Below are positions 1 through 8,294 of a stretch of 8,773 nt of DNA, one piece after another (position 1 is the first letter of the stretch; every line of letters starts with the position of its first letter). The DNA lies in contig WLIH01000068.1 of NCBI GenBank assembly GCA_009702305.1, forward strand, positions 1 through 8,773, given 5' to 3'. The notes below the pieces were generated by a model that was given only the letters and a program-made list of their open reading frames with translations, searched no databases and was not told the origin of the DNA. This DNA is from Actinomycetota bacterium (lineage in GTDB: Bacteria; Actinomycetota; Actinomycetes; Propionibacteriales; Nocardioidaceae). The translations under genes were made by a program, and so were the position numbers.

Positions 1-369
1 TACCTGCTCCCCGCGCCGGCCCCGACGTCGGCCCCGCAGCAGACCAAGGGCCCGCGCACGATCTCCAGCCAGGGCCCCGACCCGGTCGAGCCCTCGCAGC
101 CGACCGAGCCCGACCCGAGCACCGAGCCCGACCCCGGCCAGGGCGGCGACGGCGGGCCGAAGGGCGGCCTCGGCATCCCCGGCGTGCCGACCGTCAGCGT
201 GCCGGCCCTGCCCTCCACCGGCGTGACCGTGGTCGACGAGGTCCTCAACCACGTCCAGGCCGTGCTGCAGTGCACGCTCGACGGCTACCTCGACAACCTG
301 CTGTCCTCGACGGACCCGTTCGACCAGTGCATCGACGCCTACATGCACCCCGAGGACACGAAGGACTGA
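1..369 (+). CDS. 3' end of a proline-rich, probably exported protein of unknown function
   Basis: The frame is open from the first base of the window to a TGA at 367-369, giving 122 C-terminal residues; the start lies outside. Residues 1-60 are a low-complexity Pro/Thr/Ser/Glu/Asp linker with short repeats of the type TEPDP, followed by a Gly-rich stretch. Residues 62-122 look folded and contain the only two cysteines, C91 and C110, nineteen residues apart and suited to a disulfide. No transmembrane segment or sortase signal is visible in this part. Flexible acidic Pro-rich linkers before a small domain with paired cysteines are common in exported actinobacterial proteins, so export is a reasonable inference, but the signal peptide would be upstream of the window. 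I do not recognise the family. The gene converges on hemB and the two share the hairpin between them. An internal GTG at 184 is a less likely start because coding-like codon use continues upstream of it. Confidence 0.7.
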   Translation, partial: YLLPAPAPTSAPQQTKGPRTISSQGPDPVEPSQPTEPDPSTEPDPGQGGDGGPKGGLGIPGVPTVSVPALPSTGVTVVDEVLNHVQAVLQCTLDGYLDNLLSSTDPFDQCIDAYMHPEDTKD

Positions 370-383
370 TCAGCCCCGGCCGG

Positions 384-444
384 ATAGTCCGACACAAGAG
401 CGCCCTTTCGCCGTCGGCGGGAGGGCGCTCTGGTGTCGGACTAT
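384..444. terminator. Long bidirectional hairpin between convergent genes
   Basis: The outer arms 384-395 and 433-444 pair over 12 bp. After a single A/G mismatch (396/432), the inner arms 397-406 and 422-431 pair over 10 bp. The tip can fold further: 409-412 pairs with 416-419 around a 3-base loop. The hairpin begins 15 bases after the stop of the left-hand gene and ends 11 bases before the hemB stop, so it can serve both transcripts. There is no T-tract on either side, which is common for actinobacterial terminators. The position and near-perfect pairing make termination, or protection of both 3' ends, the most likely role. Confidence 0.85.
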
Positions 445-455
445 CGGGGTGAGGG

Positions 456-1454
456 TCAGCGGGCCAGCAACCGGGCGGCCTCGGCGGCCCAGTAGGTCAA
501 GATGACGTCGGCGCCGGCGCGACGGATCGAGGTCAGCATCTCGAGGATCGCCGGCTCCCGGTCGATCCAGCCGCGCGCCGCCGCGGCCTCGAGCATGGAG
601 TACTCGCCGGACACGTTGTAGGCCGCCACCGGCACGTCGACGCTGTCGCGCACGCGCCGGATCACGTCGAGGTAGGCCAGGGCCGGCTTGACCATCACCA
701 GGTCGGCGCCCTGCGCGACGTCCAGCAGCACCTCGCGCAGGCCCTCCCGGGCGTTGCCGGGGTCCTGCTGGTAGGTGCGCCGGTCACCCTGCAGCGAGGA
801 GTCCACCGCCTCGCGGAAGGGCCCGAAGAACGCGGAGGCGTACTTCGCGGAGTACGCCAGGATCGAGATGTCGGTGTGCTCACCGGCGTCGAGCGCCGCT
901 CGGACGACGGCGACCTGGCCGTCCATCATCCCGCTCGGCCCGACCATGTCGACGCCGGCGTGGGCCTGGGCCAGCGCCATCTGGGCGTACGCCGCCAGGG
1001 TGCGGTCGTTGTCGACGCGACCGTCGGGGGTGAGCAGCCCGCAGTGGCCGTGGTCGGTGAACTCGTCCAGGCACAGGTCGCTCATCACCGTCAGGGCGTC
1101 GCCCACCTCGGCGACCACGTCGGTGATCGCCAGGTTGAGCACTCCGGCCGGATCGATGGCTCCACTGCCGACGGCGTCCTTCGTCGCGGGGATGCCGAAG
1201 AGCATCACCCCGCCGAGCCCGAGCTCGGCCGCCTCGGCGACCGCGCGCAGCAGCGAGCTGCGGGAGTGCTGGACGACGCCGGGCATCGACGCGATCGGGC
1301 GGGGCTCGTCGATGCCCTCGCGCACGAAGAGCGGCAGCACCAGCTGACGCGCCTCGACCGACGTCTCGCCCACCATCCGGCGCAGGGCCGGCGTGGTGCG
1401 CAGCCGACGTGGCCGGACCACCGGTCCGGCCACCTCGGGCGTCGTGTCGCTCAT
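456..1454 (-). CDS. hemB: Delta-aminolevulinic acid dehydratase (porphobilinogen synthase), HemB
   Basis: This cytosolic enzyme condenses two 5-aminolevulinates to porphobilinogen, the first common tetrapyrrole step. The protein has 332 residues, normal for the family. Both active-site lysines are present: K204 in YSAKYAS and K256 in [10 protein letters not shown], the latter forming the Schiff base. The metal-site segment at residues 126-139 reads [14 protein letters not shown], so it has cysteines at the first and third zinc-ligand positions (C128, C138) but an aspartate (D130) at the second. That is a mixed form between classical zinc and magnesium types, and I recall it as usual in actinobacteria. 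The frame stays open upstream to 1829, but that part overlaps hemD and is not coding. The ATG at 1454 gives the family N-terminus and overlaps the hemD stop as ATGA. A GGAAG lies about 14 bases upstream, too far to be an ideal ribosome-binding site, so translation probably depends on coupling to hemD. It is the last gene of the operon, ahead of the hairpin. Confidence 0.97.
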   Translation of the reverse strand: MSDTTPEVAGPVVRPRRLRTTPALRRMVGETSVEARQLVLPLFVREGIDEPRPIASMPGVVQHSRSSLLRAVAEAAELGLGGVMLFGIPATKDAVGSGAIDPAGVLNLAITDVVAEVGDALTVMSDLCLDEFTDHGHCGLLTPDGRVDNDRTLAAYAQMALAQAHAGVDMVGPSGMMDGQVAVVRAALDAGEHTDISILAYSAKYASAFFGPFREAVDSSLQGDRRTYQQDPGNAREGLREVLLDVAQGADLVMVKPALAYLDVIRRVRDSVDVPVAAYNVSGEYSMLEAAAARGWIDREPAILEMLTSIRRAGADVILTYWAAEAARLLAR

Positions 1455-3142
1455 CGAGCCGACGTGGTCTTCCGGCGGGCGGCGGGCTTGCGCTCGGACG
1501 GCTTGGTCACCGGCTGGCCGGCGTCGAGCATCGCGAGGCGGCGAGCCGCCCCGAAGTCGGCCAGGGCGTCGACGAGCTCGTCGACGTCGGGCTTGGGCGA
1601 CATCACGTCGACGCGCAGCCCGTGCTCCTCGGCCGTCTTGGCGGTGGCCGGGCCGATCACGGCGATGATCGTCGACGGGTGCGGCTTGCCGGCGATCCCG
1701 ACCAGGTTGCGCACGGTCGAGGACGACGTGAAGACGACCGCGTCGAACTTGCCGGTCTTGATGGCATCGCGGGTCGGCGCCGGCGGCGGCGTCGCCCGCA
1801 CGGTGCGGTAGGCCGTGACGTCGTCGCACTCCCAGCCCAGGTCGATCAGGCCGGCCACGAGGTTCTCGGTGGCGATGTCGGCGCGAGGCAGGAAGACCCG
1901 GTTGATCGGGTCGAGCACCTCGTCGTACTCCGGCCAGATCGCGAGCAGCCCGGCTGCGGACTGACCGGCCGGGTCGTCGGCCGAGGGCACCAGGTCGGCG
2001 CGCAGACCCCAGGCAGCGATCGCCTGAGCGGTCTTGTCGCCGACCGCAGCGATCTTGAGGCCGGAGAAGGCACGCGCGTCGAGGCCGTACTCCTCGAACT
2101 TCTCACGCACCGCCTTGACGGCGTTGACCGACGTGAAGGCGATCCACTCGTAGCGCCCCTCGACCAGACCGCGCACGGCCTTGTCCATCTGCAGCGGGTT
2201 GCGGGGCGGCTCGACCGAGATGGTCGGCACCTCCTCCGGCACGCCGCCGTAGCCGCGCAGGCGTGCCGACAGCGAGCCGGCCTGGTCCTTGGTGCGAGGC
2301 ACCAGCACACGCCAGCCGAAGAGCGGCTTCGTCTCGAACCACGACAGCGTCTCGCGCAGGTCGACGACGTGGCCGACGACGATCACGGCCGGCGGCGCCA
2401 TCCGGGCCGCGCGGGCGTCGGCGGCGATGTGCTCGAGTGTCGAGGTCACCGTCGACTGCGCGGTCGTCGTGCCGACGCGGGTCATCGCCACGGGCGTCTG
2501 CGGGGAGCGACCGGCCGCCATCAGGGCCTTGGCGATCTCGCCGACCAGGCCGACCCCGGAGAGCAGCACGAGGGTGCGGTCGTCGGCGTACTGCGTCCAG
2601 TCGACCTTGTCGCCGCAGGTGACGACCGCGACCTCGCGGTGGTCCTTGGTCGTGAGCGGGATGCCGGCGTACGCCGGGACGGCGCTGACCGAGGAGACAC
2701 CCGGCACGATCTCGAAGCCGAAACCGGCCTTGGCGCAGGCCTGCGCCTCCTCGGGACCGGAGGCGTAGAGGAACGGGTCGCCGGTCATCAGGCGCACGAC
2801 GCGCAGGCCGCGCTTGGCCTGGCGCACCACGACCTTGGCGCGGGCGGCGTTGGTCAGCGGCTGGCCGTCCTCACCGAAGCCGCCGTCGACGATCTGGGGA
2901 CCTTCGACGGGGGCCTCCGCGACGGGCTCCTCGCCCTCCTCCGGCTCGACCGGGGTCGGGAGACCGAGCACCGTGCGCACCAGGGCGGCGTGCTCGGGGG
3001 CCTCCGTGATGACCACGTCGGCCTGCCTGAGCAGGTCGACGGACCTGACGGTGAGCAGGTCGGGGTCGCCGGGGCCGCTGCCCACGAACGAGACCCATCC
3101 TCGGGTGGTGACCTCGCTGATCTTGCTCCGCGTCATGCTCAT
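1451..3142 (-). CDS. hemD: Uroporphyrinogen-III synthase with N-terminal SUMT-like methyltransferase domain (CobA-HemD fusion)
   Basis: The protein has 563 residues and two domains. Residues about 15-265 resemble the tetrapyrrole methyltransferase fold of uroporphyrinogen-III C-methyltransferase: [13 protein letters not shown] at 19-31, LMTGDPF at 118-124, [18 protein letters not shown] at 146-163 and [14 protein letters not shown] at 250-263. Residues about 275-535 are uroporphyrinogen-III synthase, which inverts ring D and cyclises hydroxymethylbilane; recognisable parts are WRVLVPR at 277-283, [11 protein letters not shown] at 335-345, [11 protein letters not shown] at 470-480 and [10 protein letters not shown] at 495-504. 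A basic tail follows from about 545. The methyltransferase half lacks the usual YDRLV and FGRGGEE residues and carries an acidic insert at about 62-95, so its activity is doubtful; the synthase half looks intact. The start at 3142 makes an ATGA overlap with hemC; AAGG lies 4 bases upstream. A second ATG at 3136, ten bases from the same AAGG, is an equally possible start. The same architecture is known in Streptomyces and Mycobacterium. Confidence 0.93.
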   Translation of the reverse strand: MSMTRSKISEVTTRGWVSFVGSGPGDPDLLTVRSVDLLRQADVVITEAPEHAALVRTVLGLPTPVEPEEGEEPVAEAPVEGPQIVDGGFGEDGQPLTNAARAKVVVRQAKRGLRVVRLMTGDPFLYASGPEEAQACAKAGFGFEIVPGVSSVSAVPAYAGIPLTTKDHREVAVVTCGDKVDWTQYADDRTLVLLSGVGLVGEIAKALMAAGRSPQTPVAMTRVGTTTAQSTVTSTLEHIAADARAARMAPPAVIVVGHVVDLRETLSWFETKPLFGWRVLVPRTKDQAGSLSARLRGYGGVPEEVPTISVEPPRNPLQMDKAVRGLVEGRYEWIAFTSVNAVKAVREKFEEYGLDARAFSGLKIAAVGDKTAQAIAAWGLRADLVPSADDPAGQSAAGLLAIWPEYDEVLDPINRVFLPRADIATENLVAGLIDLGWECDDVTAYRTVRATPPPAPTRDAIKTGKFDAVVFTSSSTVRNLVGIAGKPHPSTIIAVIGPATAKTAEEHGLRVDVMSPKPDVDELVDALADFGAARRLAMLDAGQPVTKPSERKPAARRKTTSAR

Positions 3143-4124
3143 CGCACCTTGTCTGCTTCATCGTTGGCGGCTGGGCCTGGCTGGTCCAGCTGTCCTGCCC
3201 CGTCGGCGAGCATCTCGCTCGCCAACCGGGTGCCGACGCCCATGGCGTCGGCGGGGGCCCCGGTCGCGGACATCCGCACCGAGAGCGCCCCGTCGAGCGA
3301 GAGTGCGATCGCGCGCACCCACAGCTCGTCTCCGTCCTCACCCTCCACGACCTCGGCGAGTGCGCCGACCGGGGCCGAGCACCCGCCCTCGAGGGTGGCG
3401 AGGACGGCACGTTCGGCGTCGACCGCAGCGCGGGTCGGCGCGTGGTCAAGCCCGGCCAGCGCGACCGCGAGGTCGTCGCCGGCGCGGCACTCCACCGCCA
3501 GCGCGCCCTGGCCGGGCGCAGGCAGCATCTGGAGGGGGTCGAGCACCTCGGTGGCCTCCTGGAGCCGGTCGATCCGTGCGAGACCGGCGCGCGCGAGCAC
3601 GACGGCGTCGTACTCGCCGGAGTGCACCTTGCCGATCCTGGAGTCGACGTTGCCACGGACGCCCACCACGTCCAAACCGAGACCGAGGGCGTGCAGCTGG
3701 GCGACCCGTCGCGGCGAGCCGGTGCCGACCCGGCTGCCGACCGGGAGCTCGCCCAGGGTCAGGCCGTCGCGGGCGACGACGACGTCGCGGGCATCCTCGC
3801 GTGCGGGTACGGCGACCAACGCGATGCCGTCGGCCGGGTAGGTCGGGAGGTCCTTGAGCGAGTGGACGGCGACGTCGACCTCGTCGCGCAGCAGGGCGTC
3901 GCGCAGCGCGCCGACGAAGACACCGGTCGCGGAGCCACCGGCCAGCGGGGTGCCGGCGGCCTGGCTGCGGTCGCCGTCGGTGGTCACCTCGACCAGCTCG
4001 ACCTCACGACCCAGGTGGGCGCGGATCAGCTCGGCCACGGTGCCGGCCTGCGTGGTCGCCAGCAGGGAACGACGGGTGCCGACCCGGATCGGCCTCATCC
4101 CAGAGCCACTCATCCCAGGCCTAT

Positions 4125-4128
<4 letters not shown>
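3139..4128 (-). CDS. hemC: Porphobilinogen deaminase (hydroxymethylbilane synthase), HemC
   Basis: This cytosolic enzyme joins four porphobilinogens head to tail into hydroxymethylbilane, using a covalently bound dipyrromethane primer. The protein has 329 residues. Diagnostic motifs are IRVGTRRSLLATTQA at 14-28, VHSLKDLP at 88-95 with the catalytic aspartate D93, VGTGSPRR at 134-141, LPAPGQGALAVECR at 202-215, and GGCSAPVGA at 248-256, where C250 is the expected cofactor attachment cysteine. Three in-frame ATGs, at 4128, 4113 and 4098, lie in a triplicated 15-bp repeat. I chose 4128 because GGAGGG stands seven bases upstream and because this ATG forms an ATGA overlap with the hemA stop, as at the other junctions of the operon. 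The conserved fold begins only at residue 12, so the two later starts would also give working enzyme. The last 25 residues are polar and poorly conserved. Confidence 0.96.

Positions 4129-4140
<12 letters not shown>
4096..4140. repeat. Triplicated 15-bp tandem repeat at the hemC start
   Basis: Three consecutive 15-bp units (4096-4110, 4111-4125, 4126-4140) all begin CATCCCAG on the + strand. Adjacent units agree at 11 of 15 positions. Read on the coding strand, each unit ends CTGGGATG, so each supplies one in-frame hemC ATG. The units encode the N-terminal residues MNRPG and MSGSG, and the third ATG begins MRPIR. The hemA stop codon lies inside the repeat. The period is a multiple of three, so gain or loss of a unit keeps hemC in frame, though it would change the hemA-hemC junction. 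Confidence 0.85.
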
Positions 4141-5413
<1,273 letters not shown>

Positions 5414-5417
<4 letters not shown>

Positions 5418-6121
5418 GCGGTGGCCTCCTCGGGCGCCTCGGCCGGCTCGGACGGGTCGGCCGGGTCGCCTTGGGCCTTGCGCTGCTCGTGGTAGGCCAG
5501 GATCTGCAACTCGATGGACAGGTCGACCTTGCGCACGTCGACCCCGGGCGGCACGGCGAGCACCGCGGGCGCGAAGTTGAGGATGCTGGTGATCCCGCTC
5601 GCGACCATCGCGTCGGTGACGTCCTGGGCGGCCGCGGCCGGGGTCGCGATGACACCGATCGCGACGCCGTGCTCGCGCACGATCTCGCCGAGGTCGGCGA
5701 AGGGGCGCACGTCGATGCCGGCGACCTGCTCCTCGTGGCGGCTCGGGTCGGCGTCGAGGAGCGCGACCACGCGGAAGCCCCGGCTGCGGAAGCCGGAGAA
5801 GTTCGCCAGCGCGTGGCCGAGGTTGCCGATCCCGACGATGACCACCGGCCAGTCGTGGGTCACCCCGATCTCGCGCGCGATCTGGAAGTGGAGGTACTCG
5901 ACGTCGTACCCGACGCCGCGGGTGCCGTAGCTGCCGAGGTAGGAGAGGTCCTTGCGCAGCTTCGCGCTGTTGACCCCGGCCGCACCGGCGAGGTCCTCGC
6001 TCGAGCAGGTCGTCGTGCCCTCGTCGAGCAGGGTGGTGAGCGCCCGCAGGTAGACAGGCAGCCGCGCGACGGTGGCCTCGGGGATGTCCCGGGCCGTCTC
6101 GGTGGACGTCCGTGCGGTCAC
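5414..6121 (-). CDS. rex: Redox-sensing transcriptional repressor Rex
   Basis: Rex is a dimeric repressor that binds operators at low NADH/NAD+ and leaves DNA when NADH rises. From the GTG at 6121 the protein has 235 residues. A winged-helix DNA-binding domain spans about 12-85, with the recognition segment GVNSAKLRKDLSYLGSYG at 49-66. A Rossmann NAD(H) domain follows, with VVIVGIGNLGHAL at 93-105. The C-terminal segment VDLSIELQILAYHEQRK at 199-215 forms the domain-swapped helix known from the family. The last 20 residues are acidic and Pro/Ala-rich. The frame stays open to an ATG at 6256, but that extension would run through the promoter and operator and does not resemble Rex. The GTG has GGAGAAG upstream. 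Rex repression of respiratory genes and of its own rex-hem operon is established in Streptomyces coelicolor. The stop overlaps the hemA ATG. Confidence 0.96.
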
Positions 6122-6126
6122 TGCGT

Positions 6127-6133
6127 CTTCTCC
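6127..6133 (-). promoter_or_regulatory. Ribosome-binding site supporting the GTG start of rex
   Basis: GGAGAAG on the coding strand lies five bases before the GTG at 6121, with the GGAG core eight bases away. This is the best Shine-Dalgarno match near the conserved Rex N-terminus, and it excludes the longer reading from 6256. Confidence 0.75.
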
Positions 6134-6190
6134 ATACCCAGCCAGCGGGCGGGGGCCGAAAGACCCGGGATCGCCACCGCGGCGCGGCTC

Positions 6191-6219
6191 ACTGTAGGAG
6201 TTTGTGAACGTGAGAACAA
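6191..6219 (-). promoter_or_regulatory. Candidate promoter of the rex-hemACDB operon
   Basis: On the minus strand a -10 hexamer TACAGT (6196-6191, fitting TANNNT) is preceded by a 17-base spacer and a TTGTTC -35 element (6219-6214), which matches TTG of the consensus. Transcription would begin at about 6183-6185, leaving a leader of roughly 60 bases before the rex GTG. The stretch is clearly richer in A and T than its surroundings. The assignment rests on sequence only; the -35 match is modest. Confidence 0.6.
6202..6219. promoter_or_regulatory. rex: Candidate Rex operator (ROP site)
   Basis: The + strand reads TTGTGAACGTGAGAACAA. The Rex consensus is an inverted repeat of TTGTGAA and TTCACAA separated by four bases. 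Here the left half-site is perfect (7 of 7), while the right half, AGAACAA, matches TTCACAA at 4 of 7 (the terminal ACAA). The site covers the proposed -35 hexamer and most of the spacer of the rex promoter, where a bound repressor would exclude RNA polymerase. Autoregulation of the rex-hem operon is known in Streptomyces; its presence here is an inference. Confidence 0.65.
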
Positions 6220-6245
6220 AACCGAGGGCCTGCTCACCCGCCTGA

Positions 6246-6270
6246 GGGTCTAGCACATGTGAGATGACCC
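6246..6270. repeat. Inverted repeat between the glutaredoxin gene and rex
   Basis: GGGTC (6246-6250) pairs with GACCC (6266-6270), and the enclosed stretch contains the perfect 8-bp palindrome CACATGTG (6254-6261). It lies about 30 bases after the stop of the upstream glutaredoxin-like gene and about 30 bases upstream of the candidate -35 of rex. It could be a weak terminator for the upstream pair of genes or a binding site for a regulator; the short stem and lack of a T-tract leave it undecided. Confidence 0.3.
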
Positions 6271-6299
6271 ACGGTGGGCGGGGGTCGGCCGCTCCGTAC

Positions 6300-6551
6300 C
6301 TACGCCTGGGCCGGGGGCGAGAGAGCGGCCCGCAGCCGATCGGCGTCGACGCGCCAGAAGTCGTGCTGACGACCGTCGACGAAGGTGACCGGCACCTCGT
6401 GGCCGAAGCGCTCGACGAGCTCGGGGTCGAGGTCGATGTCCACCTCGGCGTACTCCTCCCCCAGCTCGGCGCACACCTGCTCGACCACGACCCGCGCGTC
6501 GTCGCACAGGTGGCAGCCGGTGCGCGAGTAGAGGGTGACGCGTGCGCTCAC
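6300..6551 (-). CDS. Small glutaredoxin-family thiol-disulfide protein with CxxC motif
   Basis: The protein has 83 residues from the GTG at 6551 to the TAG at 6300-6302. It begins with a beta strand and redox motif, VTLYSRTGCHLC at 5-16, with C13 and C16 forming the CxxC pair. VPVTFVDG at 53-60 carries the expected cis-proline P54. These are the marks of the short glutaredoxin-like family (DUF836 type) rather than classical glutaredoxin, and there is no signal peptide, so it should be cytosolic. The substrate is unknown; in actinobacteria the reductant may be mycothiol or thioredoxin reductase. The GTG overlaps the stop of the upstream acyl-CoA-ligase-like gene as GTGA, which indicates translational coupling. 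The only purine-rich bases nearby are too close to the start for a good Shine-Dalgarno site. A homologue sits directly upstream of hemA in Mycobacterium tuberculosis (Rv0508), so its place beside the hem genes is conserved. Confidence 0.88.
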   Translation of the reverse strand: MSARVTLYSRTGCHLCDDARVVVEQVCAELGEEYAEVDIDLDPELVERFGHEVPVTFVDGRQHDFWRVDADRLRAALSPPAQA

Positions 6552-8173
6552 TCCAGCAGCCCGGTGGCCCGACGCCGTTCGTAGGCGCGCAGCGTGCCCT
6601 TCTGCACCTTGCCGGTGACCGTCAGCGGCAGCTGGTCGACGATCTCGACGCGGCTCGGCTGCTTGAAGCGGGCCAGGCGCATCGCGCAGCGGGCCAGCAC
6701 CGCCGACTCCACGGCGTACGCCGACTGGCCGGGCGAGGTGCGGACGTAGGCCACGACGGCCTCCCCGGTGAGGTCGTCCCCGACGCCGATGACCGCGACC
6801 TCCGCGACCCCGTGGACCTCGCGGATGACGTCCTCGACCTCGATCGGGTAGACGTTGAAGCCCGAGACGATGATGAGCTCCTTGAGGCGGTCGACCAGGA
6901 AGAGGTCGCCGGTGCTGTCGAGGAAGCCGACGTCCCCGGTGGCCCACCAGCCCTCCGCGCCGGGAGCGCCGTCGCCGTCGGGCCAGTAGCCGCTGAACAG
7001 GTTGGCGCCGCGCAGCTGGATCTCGCCGGGGTCCTCGCCCTCCGGGGCGCGGCCGTGCTCGTCGACGAGGCGGATCTCGATCCCGGGCAGCGCGGCGCCC
7101 ACCGAGCCCGGCTGCAGGGCGGTGCTGCACAACGTGCTGGTGACCACCGGCGAGGCCTCTGTGAGCCCGTAGCCCTGGTGGATGGCGATGCCGGTGCGGG
7201 CGGTGAACTCCTCGCTGACCTGGGCCGAGAGCGGCGCCGACCCGGACAGCATCATGCGCACCGGGCCGAGGCGCTCGCCGAGGTGCTCCTCGTCGCGCCA
7301 GTAGGCGAAGACGGGCGGGGCGACCGGGATCACGCTGCACGCCTCGTCGTCGATCAGGTCGAGGATGCCCTGGGGATCGAAGCGCTCGACGAGGACCAGC
7401 TTGGCGCGGTGGCGCAGGACGCCGCCGAGCACGGCGTTGAGGCCGTAGACGTGGAAGAGCGGCAGCACGCCGAGCACGACGTCGTCGCCGTGGATCATCG
7501 GCGGCTCGACGCCCGCGATCTGCTCAATGTTGGCCAGCAGGGCCCGGTGGGTGAGCATCGCGGCCCGCGGACGGCCCGACGTGCCGCTCGTGTAGAGCAG
7601 CGCGGCGAGCTTCTCCGGGTCCTGCAGCGACGGCATCGGCCGGGCCCGGTCGGCACGCAGGTGGTCGTAGGAGCGCTCACCCGGCAGCAGGGTCGCGCCG
7701 ATCACGACCAGGCGCGGCGGCACGGCGCGGGAGACCAGGTGCTCGGGCAGCACGGTGTCGTCGGCGGCCGGCGTGCCGGCGATGGCTCGCCCGAGCCGCT
7801 CCACGGCCGCGCGCAGCGTCGAGACCGTGTCGGCCTCGGCGAAGGCCATCCGTGCGCCAGAGTCGGCGAGGATCCGCAGGACCTCCTCCACGCTGGCCCG
7901 GGGGTTGACCGGCACGGCCACCGCCTGGACCCGCAGGATCGCGAGGTAGGTCGTCACGAACTCGATGCGGTTGCCCACCGAGATCAGCACCCGGTAGCCC
8001 GCCACGACTCCGGCGGCTGCGAGCCCGGTCGCCACGCGACCGACCTCGTCCTCGAGCTGCGACCAGGTCACGCTGCGACCGCCCGACTCGACCAGCGCCA
8101 GCTTGTCCGGGCTCTCCTCGGCCGCGACCGTGACCAGATCGGCCAGGTCGGTGACGGCGGGGGCGCTCGGCAT
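6548..8173 (-). CDS. AMP-dependent acyl-CoA synthetase/ligase family protein
   Basis: This is an ANL-superfamily enzyme that would activate a carboxylic acid, probably a fatty acid, through an acyl-adenylate to the CoA thioester. From the ATG at 8173 it has 541 residues. The phosphate-binding loop is YTSGTSGRPRAAMLTH at 194-209; the usual Lys-Gly after the proline is Arg-Ala here. Next come LPLFHVYGLNAVL at 237-249, the adenylate motif YGLTEASP at 335-342, WATGDVG at 410-416, the hinge region DRLKELIIVSGFNVYP at 428-443, and LPLTVTGKVQKGTLR at 515-529 with the catalytic C-terminal lysine K522. The domains are complete and the length is normal. A GTG at 8191 would add six residues, but the ATG at 8173 has GGAAG nine bases upstream (8183-8187). 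The acyl substrate cannot be read from the sequence, so I give no fadD number. Its stop overlaps the glutaredoxin-like gene. Confidence 0.9.
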   Translation of the reverse strand: MPSAPAVTDLADLVTVAAEESPDKLALVESGGRSVTWSQLEDEVGRVATGLAAAGVVAGYRVLISVGNRIEFVTTYLAILRVQAVAVPVNPRASVEEVLRILADSGARMAFAEADTVSTLRAAVERLGRAIAGTPAADDTVLPEHLVSRAVPPRLVVIGATLLPGERSYDHLRADRARPMPSLQDPEKLAALLYTSGTSGRPRAAMLTHRALLANIEQIAGVEPPMIHGDDVVLGVLPLFHVYGLNAVLGGVLRHRAKLVLVERFDPQGILDLIDDEACSVIPVAPPVFAYWRDEEHLGERLGPVRMMLSGSAPLSAQVSEEFTARTGIAIHQGYGLTEASPVVTSTLCSTALQPGSVGAALPGIEIRLVDEHGRAPEGEDPGEIQLRGANLFSGYWPDGDGAPGAEGWWATGDVGFLDSTGDLFLVDRLKELIIVSGFNVYPIEVEDVIREVHGVAEVAVIGVGDDLTGEAVVAYVRTSPGQSAYAVESAVLARCAMRLARFKQPSRVEIVDQLPLTVTGKVQKGTLRAYERRRATGLLE

Positions 8174-8282
8174 GCACGGATACTTCCACACCCGGTGCGC
8201 CGCCGGACCTGGATCGCGAGCGGGCGAGGATCGCCGGCTGAACGTCGGGAGACGGTCACCACACGGCAGGCGCCGCTGGGCC

Positions 8283-8294
8283 TAGGCTGAGGCC
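8283..8294 (+). promoter_or_regulatory. Candidate leaderless promoter of the HAD hydrolase gene, within the divergent region 8174-8294
   Basis: TAGGCT at 8283-8288 fits the actinobacterial -10 pattern TANNNT and is followed by only six bases before the GTG at 8295. That spacing would place the transcription start at the GTG itself, giving a leaderless mRNA. There is no Shine-Dalgarno sequence at a usable distance, and no convincing -35 is visible. The rest of the 121-base divergent region should also hold the promoter of the acyl-CoA-ligase-like gene on the other strand, but I cannot place its elements. Confidence 0.6.

Noticed and set aside
1455..1829. 125-residue N-terminal extension of HemB
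   Set aside because: It lies inside hemD in another frame, and its Arg-rich sequence does not resemble any HemB; the ATG at 1454 matches the family start.
1409..3841. 810-codon open frame on the + strand opposite hemB, hemD and hemC
   Set aside because: It is antisense to three well-conserved genes. Its product is rich in Arg, Asp, Gly, His and Val in the pattern produced by reading GC-rich codons backwards, and it has no recognisable domain.
6122..6256. 45-residue N-terminal extension of Rex from an ATG at 6256
   Set aside because: It would translate the promoter and operator, has no resemblance to Rex N-termini, and the GTG at 6121 has a good ribosome-binding site.
6254..6272. Possible second Rex or CRP-like site around CACATGTGAGATGACCC
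   Set aside because: It has one TGTGA but no matching inverted TCACA at the required spacing, so it is not good enough to call an operator.
6552..7340. Extension of the glutaredoxin-family frame upstream into the acyl-CoA ligase gene
   Set aside because: The extension is a frame-shifted reading of the ligase gene; the thiol protein fold starts at the GTG at 6551.
6542..8290. 582-codon open frame on the + strand opposite the acyl-CoA ligase gene
   Set aside because: It is a high-GC antisense shadow with repetitive Asp/Gly/Val/Arg composition and no motif.
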